A DNA stretch of 64,000 nt from positions 1 to 64,000 of IMG/VR virus record IMGVR_UViG_3300000115_000010. One strand, 5' to 3'. Source of the stretch: a virus. The notes beneath the pieces were generated by a model, which saw nothing but the letters and a program-made list of their open reading frames with translations, had not been told where the DNA came from and did not search any database. The translations under genes and the position numbers were made by a program. This document shows positions 6,170 to 13,896 of the stretch, in pieces. The stretch's first letter is position 1. The number at the start of each line of letters is the position of its first letter.

Positions 6170-8416
6170 TTGTCTAATGAAGATAAGATTGAAAAAATCG
6201 TAAACAAGACATTTATGTTGAGTAAAGATTACCGTCACCACTATGTAACTATTGAGCATTTACTAGCTATTATTCTTGATTTAGACGAAGTGAAGGATAT
6301 TGTTTCTGATTTTAGTGTAGATCCATCTGATATAAGCAGAGAAGTATACGATCATTTAGCAGATTCAGTTGATAGTTATCCAGATGCTACAGAACAAGAA
6401 CCCAAAAAGACTGTCATGTTGGAGCGTGTATTTCACAGAGCATTTACGCAAGCATTGTTCAATGGCCGTAATAACTTAGACCCCAGAGATTTACTGATTA
6501 GTATTTTATCAGAGCAACAAACGCCAAGTGCTTTTATTTTACAAAAATACGGTATTGACAGAGATGCAGTTAGTAACTATCTTCAGGATATTAATCGTAT
6601 TCGAGATCAAAATATTAATCAAGATTCATCTTCACCAACCATTACTAAAGCTGACAAAATATTACGTAAATTTTGTGAAAATTTAAATGAATCAGCAGCT
6701 AGTGGTAAGATAGATGCTATTGTTGGCAGAGAAGAAGAATTAGCTGAAACAGTACAAACTCTTGCTCGTCGTAAAAAGAATAATGTTGTTCTTGTCGGCG
6801 ACAGTGGTGTTGGAAAAACTGCTATTGCTGAAGGACTTGCTTATTTGATTAATGAAGGAAACGTTCCTGAGCTAATACAAGGACATATTGTTTATAGTTT
6901 AGATTTGAGTGCATTATTAGCTGGTACTAAATTTAGAGGAGACTTTGAAGAGCGACTTAAAGAAGTATTGGATGTATTAGAAAAAAGAGACGATGCTATT
7001 TTGTTCATTGATGAAATACATATGATTATGGGAGCAGGTAATAGTGGATCCGGTGCAATGGATGTTGCTAATATGCTAAAACCAGCACTGCAAAAAGGAA
7101 AGCTAAGATGTCTTGGCAGTACAACATATGATGAATACCGCCAACATTTTGAAAAAGACAAAGCACTTGCAAGAAGATTTCACAAAGTAGACGTACCTGA
7201 GCCAAGTGTAGCAGATGCAAAGCGTATAATTAATAACAGCATATATCCATATGAAGCACACCACGAGATTGCATTTACTAAGAACGCACTTGATGGTGCA
7301 GTAGACTTAACTGCACAATATTGGCATAATAAATTTCTTCCAGATAAAGCATTTGATGTAATTGATAGTGCGGCAGCTCGTCAACGGTTACTTCCCAAAG
7401 ACGACCGTAAGAGTATTATTGACTTAGATGAAATTAGATTTGAGGTTGCCAAACTAACAAGGATACCAGTTGACCAATTAGTATTAACCAAAGATAGTGA
7501 GTACAAAAAAGAAAAGCCTGTAGACATTGAAAAGCAATTAAATCTTAAAGTGTTTGGCCAATCAGAAGCTATCACTAAGTTAGCTGATAGTATTTACATT
7601 GCGAAAGCAGGTCTTAAAGCAGAAGATAAACCAATTGGTAGTTACTTGTTTAGTGGACCAACGGGTGTTGGTAAAACAGAAACAGCAAAGCAGCTCAGTA
7701 ATACCATGGGAATGGAATTATTACGTTTTGATATGAGTGAATATCAAGAAAGACATACAGTATCAAAACTTATCGGCAGTCCTCCAGGCTACGTTGGATT
7801 TAGTGAAGGCGGTTCAGGTAGTGGTCTGTTAATTAATAAACTAGAAGAAAATCCAAATAGTATTTTACTATTGGATGAGATTGAAAAGGCTCATCCAGAC
7901 GTTAGTAACGTATTGTTACAACTAATGGATAATGGAATGGTTACATCAAGTGACGGCAAAACAGTCAGTGCTAGAAATTGTATTATTATACTTACAAGTA
8001 ATTTAGGTGCTGCTGATAGCGAAAAGAACTTAATTGGCTTTGGTGCTGGAAAAAATGAGTCAGCAGCAGGTGAGGCAGTTAAAAGTTTCTTTAGTCCAGA
8101 GTTTAGAAATAGACTTGATGCAATTGTGCAATTTAAAAAATTAGACAGAACATTGATGAAAAATGTTACAGTTAAGTTTATTACTGAACTAGAAGCAATG
8201 TTAACTCCACGGGAGATTGTACTATTATATGATGATAAAGTAATTGAATGGCTAACTGACAATGGATTCAGTGAAACAATGGGCGCAAGGCCGATGGCAC
8301 GTGTCATTAATCAACAAATTAAAAAACCACTTGCGAAAGAATTACTATTCGGTGGTGATATCAAAACAGTAACACTGGAAATATTAGATGGCAGTATTAA
8401 CATTACAACAAATTAA
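6170..8416 (+). CDS. clpA: ClpA-type AAA+ unfoldase
   Basis: The 748-aa protein starts at TTG 6170 behind AGGAG. It has a Clp N domain (residues 1-150), a first AAA+ module with Walker A GDSGVGKT near residue 210, and a second with SGPTGVGKTE near 497. A LIGFGAG segment near 621 matches the IGL/IGF loop by which ClpA/ClpX dock on ClpP, so it could work with the host ClpP; no clpP is in the window. There is no ClpB-type middle domain. A phage ClpA could redirect host proteolysis or help capsid maturation (inference). Confidence 0.9.
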   Translation: MSNEDKIEKIVNKTFMLSKDYRHHYVTIEHLLAIILDLDEVKDIVSDFSVDPSDISREVYDHLADSVDSYPDATEQEPKKTVMLERVFHRAFTQALFNGRNNLDPRDLLISILSEQQTPSAFILQKYGIDRDAVSNYLQDINRIRDQNINQDSSSPTITKADKILRKFCENLNESAASGKIDAIVGREEELAETVQTLARRKKNNVVLVGDSGVGKTAIAEGLAYLINEGNVPELIQGHIVYSLDLSALLAGTKFRGDFEERLKEVLDVLEKRDDAILFIDEIHMIMGAGNSGSGAMDVANMLKPALQKGKLRCLGSTTYDEYRQHFEKDKALARRFHKVDVPEPSVADAKRIINNSIYPYEAHHEIAFTKNALDGAVDLTAQYWHNKFLPDKAFDVIDSAAARQRLLPKDDRKSIIDLDEIRFEVAKLTRIPVDQLVLTKDSEYKKEKPVDIEKQLNLKVFGQSEAITKLADSIYIAKAGLKAEDKPIGSYLFSGPTGVGKTETAKQLSNTMGMELLRFDMSEYQERHTVSKLIGSPPGYVGFSEGGSGSGLLINKLEENPNSILLLDEIEKAHPDVSNVLLQLMDNGMVTSSDGKTVSARNCIIILTSNLGAADSEKNLIGFGAGKNESAAGEAVKSFFSPEFRNRLDAIVQFKKLDRTLMKNVTVKFITELEAMLTPREIVLLYDDKVIEWLTDNGFSETMGARPMARVINQQIKKPLAKELLFGGDIKTVTLEILDGSINITTN

Positions 8417-9068
8417 AAATTTACCAGAATTTACCTATGCTACTGGAATATATTATAAAAAGTTTCCTTGGCGTATTCAGTTTTGGCAACCAGAGTTCTT
8501 TAGACGTGGATTTTATAAAGATCTAGAGCATGAGAATGCATGGAGAACTTGTATGATACGTAATATGGACATCAACTCACTTTTAAAAAATCAATTAGGA
8601 TATGAACGTTGGAAGGTTAGGCGAGACAGAAAGTTTTTTGTATATCTGACTGAACATAATTTAATATCTAAATTAGTAGATCGTTGGGGTGAAGATATAT
8701 TACAAATACAAGGGCCTATTAACCAAAAACATCAAGAGCTTATGATTGATAATTTAGACTTGGTAACAAAAAAAGAACTTTGGTATAATAAATTTAGATA
8801 TAAGGTTAGCTTTACTAGATATGGTAGACAAACACTCGACATACTGTCTGAAATTTTTGAGTTTGTTGATGAGACATTTGACGCAAATAATTATCAGATG
8901 AATCATATTATGAAGCGGTCTATTAGGCACATATACACACACAAAGATCCTTATACTAGCACTGGTACTATATTTTTAAAAGAATATGATGATGTTGCCA
9001 CATTGCATCTGATGTTTAAGAAATACATCACATCAACCAAAAAATGTGTTCTAATAAATGAACTGTAA
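8388..9068 (+). CDS. Unassigned phage protein (226 aa)
   Basis: ATG 8388 lies inside the end of clpA (29-nt overlap). The product is basic and rich in aromatic residues (YYKKFPWRIQFWQPEFF early), with DNA-binding-like charge (RWKVRRDRKFF) but no motif I can name. A TAAATA late promoter lies at its very end for the following genes. Function unknown. Confidence 0.6.
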   Translation: MAVLTLQQIKNLPEFTYATGIYYKKFPWRIQFWQPEFFRRGFYKDLEHENAWRTCMIRNMDINSLLKNQLGYERWKVRRDRKFFVYLTEHNLISKLVDRWGEDILQIQGPINQKHQELMIDNLDLVTKKELWYNKFRYKVSFTRYGRQTLDILSEIFEFVDETFDANNYQMNHIMKRSIRHIYTHKDPYTSTGTIFLKEYDDVATLHLMFKKYITSTKKCVLINEL

Positions 9069-9075
9069 TAAATAC
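9068..9075 (+). promoter_or_regulatory. T4-type late promoter (ATAAATAC)
   Basis: ATAAATAC overlaps the end of the previous gene and lies 24 nt before ATG 9100, with a TAGGA ribosome binding site between. Spacing matches the other late promoters here. Confidence 0.55.
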
Positions 9076-9099
9076 ATATAACTAATAGGATATTGTGCT

Positions 9100-9270
9100 A
9101 TGGCAAAGATGAATGAAGATATGGTCGTTATTAAAGTAAGCGAACTAATTCGAGATGATCAATCAGCATCAGAGATACTTAACGGAGAAATAATCTCCAC
9201 TATAGAAGAAGCAGTACAAGCTCTAGTCGGCGCTGGTAAATTAGTGGAGATTATTAAAGATGAAAGCTAA
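9100..9270 (+). CDS. Small late protein (56 aa)
   Basis: The 56-codon frame starts 24 nt after a late promoter and overlaps the next gene by 11 nt. The product is acidic and helical (IISTIEEAVQALVGAGKLVE). No family recognised. The late setting suggests a virion or assembly role. Confidence 0.55.
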   Translation: MAKMNEDMVVIKVSELIRDDQSASEILNGEIISTIEEAVQALVGAGKLVEIIKDES

Positions 9271-9586
9271 AGAATTTACAATTAACGTACCAATTAATAT
9301 TAAGATTAATGGTGACGGCGATCCTGAAATTGATATGGGACAAAATGATGATGGTTATGAAAAGTCTGATGGACTTGACCCAGATCCATTAATGGTTCCA
9401 CCATTACAGCAAAACTTAGAACTTAAAAAAGCTGCATTAGGTAAAGATAGTGAAGCAATTGATAAAATTACATCTGATGATATCCCATCAGATGAACAAG
9501 AACAAATTGATAATGACAGTATGGATAATTTTCGCAAGGCGTTGGGTTTAGTACAGGATGGTGGCAACGGCGCAGAGGTGGAATAA
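9260..9586 (+). CDS. Acidic late protein (108 aa)
   Basis: ATG 9260 lies inside the previous gene. The product is very acidic, with MKAKEFTINVPINIKINGDG at the start and a helical, disordered-looking remainder. Its low complexity suggests an assembly or scaffold-like protein, which is a guess. The stop abuts the start of the fibre-like gene. Confidence 0.55.
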   Translation: MKAKEFTINVPINIKINGDGDPEIDMGQNDDGYEKSDGLDPDPLMVPPLQQNLELKKAALGKDSEAIDKITSDDIPSDEQEQIDNDSMDNFRKALGLVQDGGNGAEVE

Positions 9587-10252
9587 ATGTCTGTTCAAAA
9601 ATTAGTTACTAGTCTTAATAAAAAACTTGATGGTCCTGATTATGTAGGCGAAAAGAATAGACTATTTTTTGATCTTGCAACTAGATCATTTAGACTCAGT
9701 GACGGCGTGACACCAGGCGGTATAGTATTACAAGGCGGTGGTGGCGGAGGCGGCGGTGGTTTAACTGGTATTACTGATTTTGCAACTAGCAGTGTTGTTG
9801 AGCTTACTGATACTCAAATAACAATTACAGGTGCTACACTATTAGAATCTGACGAGACTATTGATCCTGTTACAAAATATGAATATGTGTTATACGGAAC
9901 AACAGTTAATAACACAGTAACAGAACTTTATAGAGATTCATTTAATAATAAAATTATCTTAGATAATAATACAACTTATTTTTATGAAATTGATGTAATA
10001 GGCAGAGGTAATGCAGGAACTAATCATGCCGCCATACAATTTACTGGTGCAATCAATGTTTCCAATAGTGGCATTATGAGTAAAATTAATGAACAAAAAA
10101 CTACCATTTCATCTGGGCCAGGATTTGATTTAGATGCTATAATTGGACTAACCTCCAATGATAAATCACTAAATGTATCTGGTAGTGGGAGACCATCTAC
10201 TACGGTTAGATGGACAGCACTTGTAAAATTAATTGAAGTCAAACAGATTTAA
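9587..10252 (+). CDS. Tail-fibre or virion-surface protein with poly-Gly linker
   Basis: The 221-aa product has an N-terminal segment, LFFDLATRSFRLSDGVTPGG (about residues 22-41), like the short phage fibre/tropism N-terminal module that reads L-x-F/Y-x-x-x-x-x-x-L-R-I-G-D-G. A run of nine glycines follows at about 48-57, then a beta-rich region heavy in Thr, Asn and Ile. The layout of module, flexible linker and beta domain fits a small fibre or adhesin. Its target is unknown. Confidence 0.6.
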   Translation: MSVQKLVTSLNKKLDGPDYVGEKNRLFFDLATRSFRLSDGVTPGGIVLQGGGGGGGGGLTGITDFATSSVVELTDTQITITGATLLESDETIDPVTKYEYVLYGTTVNNTVTELYRDSFNNKIILDNNTTYFYEIDVIGRGNAGTNHAAIQFTGAINVSNSGIMSKINEQKTTISSGPGFDLDAIIGLTSNDKSLNVSGSGRPSTTVRWTALVKLIEVKQI

Positions 10253-10265
10253 ACACATAGAATAG

Positions 10266-10276
10266 ATAAATAAATA
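10266..10276 (+). promoter_or_regulatory. Tandem late promoter-like ATAAATAAATA
   Basis: Two overlapping TAAATA boxes lie 47 nt before ATG 10323. The gene behind is short and has the compositional look of an abundant virion protein, so strong late transcription is plausible. Confidence 0.45.
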
Positions 10277-10322
10277 TATAGGTACACAATATAGTGTAAT
10301 AAATTTTTAGAGGAGACCAGAA

Positions 10323-10577
10323 ATGGCTTTAACAACAAACGCAGCAACCAAAGCAGGCAACGGCTTAGGTTCAGTAACACAAATCGTTTCAGCAGCACCA
10401 GCAGATCAAGCGGCATTAGATGCATTTGAAAAAGCAGTAGGCGCAGCAGGACACAGCATTGCAGGTGTAGACGGCGCACACGGCGGAACAATGCACTTTG
10501 CAATCCAAGGTGGCGGTGCAGTAGCTAACCCAACAGGCGCAGAAGCAACAGCAATTGTTGCAACATTTGAAGACTAA
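10323..10577 (+). CDS. Small Ala/Gly-rich probable virion protein (84 aa)
   Basis: The gene has its own late promoter, a strong GAGGAG site and its own terminator, so it is monocistronic. The product is 84 residues and rich in Ala, Gly and Val (SAAPADQAALDAFEKAVGAA). Codon choice is more GC-rich and uniform than in neighbours, as expected for high expression. Possibly a decoration or other abundant virion protein; no family recognised. Confidence 0.65.
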   Translation: MALTTNAATKAGNGLGSVTQIVSAAPADQAALDAFEKAVGAAGHSIAGVDGAHGGTMHFAIQGGGAVANPTGAEATAIVATFED

Positions 10578-10597
10578 GTTTTAGTAATACTAAAATA

Positions 10598-10625
10598 AAA
10601 GCAGTGTTTCGGCACTGCTTTTTTT
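10598..10625 (+). terminator. Rho-independent terminator with TTCG loop
   Basis: Nine-base arms AAAGCAGTG (10598-10606) and CACTGCTTT (10613-10621) around a TTTCGG loop, followed by T residues to 10625. It ends the small virion-protein transcript. Confidence 0.85.
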
Positions 10626-10629
10626 ATGA

Positions 10630-10637
10630 CTAAATAC
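10630..10637 (+). promoter_or_regulatory. T4-type late promoter (CTAAATAC)
   Basis: CTAAATAC lies 5 nt after the terminator tail and 24 nt before ATG 10662, the same spacing as at 9068, 18474 and 28246. Confidence 0.6.
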
Positions 10638-10661
10638 AAGTAGAGTATATAGGAGATTAAA

Positions 10662-11009
10662 ATGGTAGCAAGAGCAACAAACAATTTAAATGCATTTGGC
10701 CACACAAATGGAATTGCCGAAGATGTAGAAATGTTTACAATTGATGGTGGTGCAACACTAGCCAACGAAACTAATCCAGGTGAAGCTATGGACGCAATTA
10801 CAAGATGTATTGAAGAATTTTCAAATATTATTGCAGTAGGAGTAGAAGATACTGCTGGTGCATTTCGTATTATGTTACATGGTGGTAAATGGACAGCGGT
10901 GTCATTACAGGCAGCATTAAGGGTATTAGGACCAACAGCAAACGGACTAAACGTTGGATCAAATAATTATGACTTGTCAGGTGCAACAGTAGTCGATTTT
11001 GAATTCTAA
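10662..11009 (+). CDS. Probable virion protein (115 aa)
   Basis: A single-gene unit between a late promoter and a terminator, preceded by AGGAG. The 115-aa product is rich in Ala, Asn, Thr and Gly, and alternates short strands and helices (DAITRCIEEFSNIIAVGVED). Its N-terminal half shares the Ala/Gly flavour of the 84-aa protein upstream, but I see no alignable similarity. Function unknown, probably structural. Confidence 0.6.
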   Translation: MVARATNNLNAFGHTNGIAEDVEMFTIDGGATLANETNPGEAMDAITRCIEEFSNIIAVGVEDTAGAFRIMLHGGKWTAVSLQAALRVLGPTANGLNVGSNNYDLSGATVVDFEF

Positions 11010-11033
11010 ATTATAAAGAATATCCCCAGAAGA

Positions 11034-11059
11034 AGGCGCATTTCGATGCGTCTTTTTTT
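11034..11059 (+). terminator. Rho-independent terminator with UUCG tetraloop
   Basis: An 8-bp stem (11034-11041 with 11046-11053, one G-T pair) is closed by a TTCG tetraloop and followed by seven T residues. It separates the late unit from the early promoter at 11081. Confidence 0.85.
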
Positions 11060-11080
11060 ATGATTTCTTATAATTAAGTG

Positions 11081-11109
11081 TTGACACCAAGACGTATTGG
11101 TGCTATATG
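11081..11109 (+). promoter_or_regulatory. Early promoter with CCAAGACGTATTGG operator, copy 1
   Basis: TTGACA (11081-11086), a 17-nt spacer CCAAGACGTATTGGTGC and TATATG (11104-11109) with the extended -10 TGC. The inverted repeat CCAA-N-ACGT-N-TTGG fills the spacer, so a bound repressor would exclude RNA polymerase. Copy 2 at 11368 is identical from -35 through about 20 nt past -10. Confidence 0.8.
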
Positions 11110-11147
11110 TAGTACATAGAAAACAACAATGTAGAGGGATTACTACT

Positions 11148-11354
11148 ATGTCAGAAGTACGTTTCAAACGTTTTGTACTAGTTTGGGAAGGCGCTAACTA
11201 TTGTGCTGCTAGCGAATATACTCCAGATGAATATCATCAAGCATTCGACAAACAAGAACGCACTCAACTGCTAGCAGGATATGAAGTTGATCAGTGTGTA
11301 GACTTAGAAGCGTTCTATCATCGCAAATCAAAAGAAGACTTTATGGGGCTATAG
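11148..11354 (+). CDS. Small early protein (68 aa)
   Basis: I chose ATG 11148; the frame stays open upstream but runs through the promoter. The product starts MSEVRFKRFVLVWEGANY and is acidic and aromatic at the end. It is the only gene between operator-promoter copies 1 and 2. No family recognised; a small host-acting protein is plausible from context. Confidence 0.6.
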   Translation: MSEVRFKRFVLVWEGANYCAASEYTPDEYHQAFDKQERTQLLAGYEVDQCVDLEAFYHRKSKEDFMGL

Positions 11355-11367
11355 TTTAAATAAGGGG

Positions 11368-11396
11368 TTGACACCAAGACGTATTGGTGCTATATG
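11368..11396 (+). promoter_or_regulatory. Early promoter with CCAAGACGTATTGG operator, copy 2
   Basis: TTGACA (11368-11373), a 17-nt spacer identical to copy 1 and TATATG (11391-11396). The leader just downstream also matches copy 1 (GTAGTACATAGAAAACAACA), which points to a recent duplication of the promoter cassette. Confidence 0.8.
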
Positions 11397-11430
11397 TAGT
11401 ACATAGAAAACAACATAACAAAGAAGGAAG

Positions 11431-11748
11431 ATGAAAATGCAAACTCAGTTATCAACAGCAGAAACCGGATTTGGAATTTGGAACCGTTATGTTAATAAGT
11501 CAGGCTCTAATAAATCAATACGTTTTAGCTTTGAGCGTGAAACTCAAAACGGTGAGTGGGCATATGATCTTCCAATTTGGAATATCAAATATACAGAAGA
11601 TGGCTTTCATTATACTACAGTTGGTTGTGTTACAGCGTTTCCAGGAGATGGTGTACAAGCTACTATAAGAGGTTATGACACTGTTAAAGGTAAGATCCGT
11701 TTACAGTGTTTGAAGATGCAGTTGAAGCCGCCGCAGATTTTGATTTAG
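11431..11748 (+). CDS. Small early protein with probable frameshifted C-terminus (105 aa as read)
   Basis: The N-terminal part (to about residue 88) looks like a normal protein, with GFGIWNRYVNKSGSNKSIRF near the start. After AAG at 11692-11694 this frame gives an unconvincing basic tail to 11748. The -1 frame reads an acidic helical tail (DPFTVFEDAVEAAADFDLEE, then Glu-rich) and stops at 11781-11783, directly against ATG 11784. One missing A in GGTAAAGAT would explain it. Natural frameshift, decay or assembly error cannot be separated here. Confidence 0.5.
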   Translation: MKMQTQLSTAETGFGIWNRYVNKSGSNKSIRFSFERETQNGEWAYDLPIWNIKYTEDGFHYTTVGCVTAFPGDGVQATIRGYDTVKGKIRLQCLKMQLKPPQILI

Positions 11749-11783
11749 AAGAGTTTTATAGAGCAGAAGAAGAGGAGATATAA

Positions 11784-11954
11784 ATGCAACTTAAAGGTGC
11801 AACCACTGTTTTAAATAAACAATGTGAATTTTTAGGAATGAACTTTGATCAACTGATTGAGTTTATCGAACGTGCTCCATTGGCACAAACTGAAACAACT
11901 ATCCGAGCTTACAAAGTGTACAAGCGAAACACAGGAAGTATGCACAATGAATAA
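11784..11954 (+). CDS. Small early protein (56 aa)
   Basis: Starts directly after the stop of the -1 frame of the preceding gene (TAAATG), behind GAGGAG, which supports that longer frame being the ancestral one. The product has a helical centre (FDQLIEFIERAPLAQTETTI) and a basic tail. Function unknown. Confidence 0.55.
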   Translation: MQLKGATTVLNKQCEFLGMNFDQLIEFIERAPLAQTETTIRAYKVYKRNTGSMHNE

Positions 11955-11958
11955 GACG

Positions 11959-11987
11959 TTGACACCAAGACGTATTGGTGTTATAAC
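11959..11987 (+). promoter_or_regulatory. Early promoter with CCAAGACGTATTGG operator, copy 3
   Basis: TTGACA (11959-11964), a 17-nt spacer differing from copies 1 and 2 only at its last base (T for C), and TATAAC (11982-11987). Confidence 0.8.
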
Positions 11988-12021
11988 AGTTATAGAGAAA
12001 CAGTACAGCTAGGAGGCTTAC

Positions 12022-12291
12022 ATGGCATACTTCACTCACACCGTAGATCCAGTTGGAGCATTTGTTGAAAAAGAATACGGCAACGTATTTGAATACAGTG
12101 TTAACAATGATCCTATTAGTTTCTGCGAAGACTTCCCACACAAGATATGGGTAAATGATGTTATAGGTCAAGGCTACCGTTATGGTGTAGTCAAGAAGAC
12201 TGTTGCGTATGTGTGTACTGACGAAGATGAGTTTGGTCTTCCTGTGCTAGAGAAATGGTACTTGAAAAAGAACAATGAATATATAAATTAA
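12022..12291 (+). CDS. Small early protein (89 aa)
   Basis: Monocistronic between operator-promoter copies 3 and 4, with a strong AGGAGG site. The product is rich in aromatic and acidic residues (GAFVEKEYGNVFEYSVNND) with an SH3-like middle (GYRYGVVKKTVAYV). No family recognised. Its regulation is likely shared with the neighbouring single-gene units. Confidence 0.6.
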   Translation: MAYFTHTVDPVGAFVEKEYGNVFEYSVNNDPISFCEDFPHKIWVNDVIGQGYRYGVVKKTVAYVCTDEDEFGLPVLEKWYLKKNNEYIN

Positions 12292-12294
12292 TGG

Positions 12295-12323
12295 TTGACA
12301 CCAAGACGTATTGGTGCTATGGT
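12295..12323 (+). promoter_or_regulatory. Early promoter with CCAAGACGTATTGG operator, copy 4
   Basis: TTGACA (12295-12300), the 17-nt operator spacer identical to copies 1 and 2, and TATGGT (12318-12323). The -10 is weaker than in the other copies. It starts 3 nt after the previous stop codon. Confidence 0.8.
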
Positions 12324-12355
12324 ATGTGTATAAGTTAAACAAAAAGGAACACACA

Positions 12356-12685
12356 ATGAGCTATATGATCGATAAATTCAATAACGGTGAAGTTAAAATG
12401 CAAAACGGCGCCGCAGGTTGGTTGTTTGATAGTGGTGAGTTTCGTCCGCTTATGGCAGATGCAATGGCAGAGCTTTTAGAAGCAGGACTTGTAGATATAC
12501 AAACAGTTGAAACAACCGCAGTAGCTCGTGAAGCTAGCTTGAAAGTAGTTTTTGCAGAATACAGAACAGCACAAGCAAATCGCAGTCCAGAACAAATTGC
12601 AGAAGAACGTATGATGGCAGCTGGTGCAATGGGGCCAGGTGTTGATATGGTAAATATATTCACAGGTGAAACTTACACTACATAA
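12356..12685 (+). CDS. Early protein with C-terminal acidic helix (109 aa)
   Basis: I chose ATG 12356 behind AAGGA, since the open frame upstream lies in the promoter. The product has a short N-terminal region (FNNGEVKMQNGAAGWLFDSG) and a long Ala/Glu-rich helix. Unknown function. It begins a five-gene run up to the RyR-domain gene with no further promoter seen. Confidence 0.6.
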   Translation: MSYMIDKFNNGEVKMQNGAAGWLFDSGEFRPLMADAMAELLEAGLVDIQTVETTAVAREASLKVVFAEYRTAQANRSPEQIAEERMMAAGAMGPGVDMVNIFTGETYTT

Positions 12686-12696
12686 GGATTAATAAG

Positions 12697-12960
12697 ATGA
12701 AACGTAATTATAGAACAGCATTCAATGCACTGAAGAAAATGGGTGTGCCAGTAATCGAAGGCGGTTATAATGGCGAAGATACATTTCGTATTAGCGGTGA
12801 AGATAACGATACAGTTGTTTGGGCCGACTACTATGGTGAGTACATGAATGAGCCAGAATACTTGTTTGGTGTTAAGCGTGAAATTAATGATGTGCTGGAT
12901 ACATGTGGATTGTTTGCAGAGTGGATTAATCCAGGTGTGTTAGGTGTGTGCGAAGCATAA
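12697..12960 (+). CDS. Hypothetical acidic protein (87 aa)
   Basis: The product begins MKRNYRTAFNALKKMGVPV and then turns acidic (DNDTVVWADYYGEY). The alternating pattern suggests a small alpha/beta fold. No family recognised. It lies in the operon behind operator-promoter copy 4. Confidence 0.6.
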   Translation: MKRNYRTAFNALKKMGVPVIEGGYNGEDTFRISGEDNDTVVWADYYGEYMNEPEYLFGVKREINDVLDTCGLFAEWINPGVLGVCEA

Positions 12961-12986
12961 ATATTGTTAATACAAAGGATAATGTT

Positions 12987-13229
12987 ATGAACGAATTAGA
13001 TTTATTAAAACGCAATGCTGGTATCTCAGAAGATTCGCAAATGATTCAAGTTAGAGTAATAAACAGTGGATTCGGATCTGATCGAGGTATGATGGATGCA
13101 CAGATTATTAGTCAAGAATTAGACCATAGAATGATGCCCATTCTCAAAGTTAGAATTAAAGATGTTAATATGGGTGACCCTGTTGTTGCGGATTTCCGTG
13201 ACGGTGGATGGGTTGTGGATATGGACTAA
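12987..13229 (+). CDS. Hypothetical protein (80 aa)
   Basis: I chose ATG 12987 behind AAAGGA; an upstream ATG at 12948 lies inside the previous gene without a ribosome site. The product has LKRNAGISEDSQMIQVRVIN near the start and a basic beta-like centre. Unknown function. It abuts the RyR-domain gene with no gap. Confidence 0.55.
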   Translation: MNELDLLKRNAGISEDSQMIQVRVINSGFGSDRGMMDAQIISQELDHRMMPILKVRIKDVNMGDPVVADFRDGGWVVDMD

Positions 13230-13787
13230 ATGCAAGATTTTTATATACTACAAAGAACAGATAAGCCACTTAATGCTGAAGTAATTCAGCGTTGGTACTT
13301 AACTGTTGACATGCTTGCACCAGAAGATGTTATTATGAGTGATGACGAAACTAATAGTTTTGTTATGGCTACACAAGATGATTCGTATTTGTACTTAATA
13401 CCGCTAGTAAGACATCTTACTGCTAACGAAGCAGAAGTAATTGTTGAAGGGTATATGAGAATTGCAGATCATGATTTTCAAATAGAATCAAGTAACGTAT
13501 ATCGTGTGAATGCAGACTTTGGTCATCCTTTTGATTATGACATTGATTTAGACGAAGGTGCTCGTAGTATATTAGAAGATACATATTCAAGACAGCAACA
13601 TAATGCTTGGATACAAGACAAGCAACACAAAGGCTGGCGCTACGGGTTAAATTTAAGTATGCAAGAAAAAACTCATCCAGCAATGCGTCCCTGGGACGAT
13701 TTACCAGAGTCTTACAGAAAACAGCCAAGTGCAGATAATAAACAACTAGTTGATTTTTATGCCAGTAATGTAAGCAAATTTAAATAA
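13230..13787 (+). CDS. RyR-domain protein
   Basis: The C-terminal half (about residues 115-175) matches the ryanodine-receptor (RyR) repeat: HNAWIQDKQHKGWRYG, then KTHPAMRPWDDLPESYR. The family pattern is H-x-x-W, GW-x-YG, K-x-HP-x-x-x-P/W-x-x-L. RyR domains occur in bacteria and phages as well as in calcium channels; a nucleotide-type ligand has been proposed. The N-terminal 110 residues are acidic and unassigned. It closes the early block; a late promoter follows 10 nt on. Confidence 0.75.
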   Translation: MQDFYILQRTDKPLNAEVIQRWYLTVDMLAPEDVIMSDDETNSFVMATQDDSYLYLIPLVRHLTANEAEVIVEGYMRIADHDFQIESSNVYRVNADFGHPFDYDIDLDEGARSILEDTYSRQQHNAWIQDKQHKGWRYGLNLSMQEKTHPAMRPWDDLPESYRKQPSADNKQLVDFYASNVSKFK

Positions 13788-13796
13788 CAATCTCCA

Positions 13797-13804
13797 CTAA
13801 ATAC
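13797..13804 (+). promoter_or_regulatory. T4-type late promoter (CTAAATAC)
   Basis: CTAAATAC lies 92 nt before ATG 13897. The long leader between them contains a small hairpin (GCTGT-ACCC-ACAGC) and two copies of AGGACTT. The leader shows no gene. Confidence 0.5.
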
Positions 13805-13896
13805 CTATGTCCAATAGTACTCATGAGAGGACTTATGCTGTACCCACAGCGTAGCGACTAGAACTCGCATAGGACTTCTTTTTAAGGAGAAAACAA

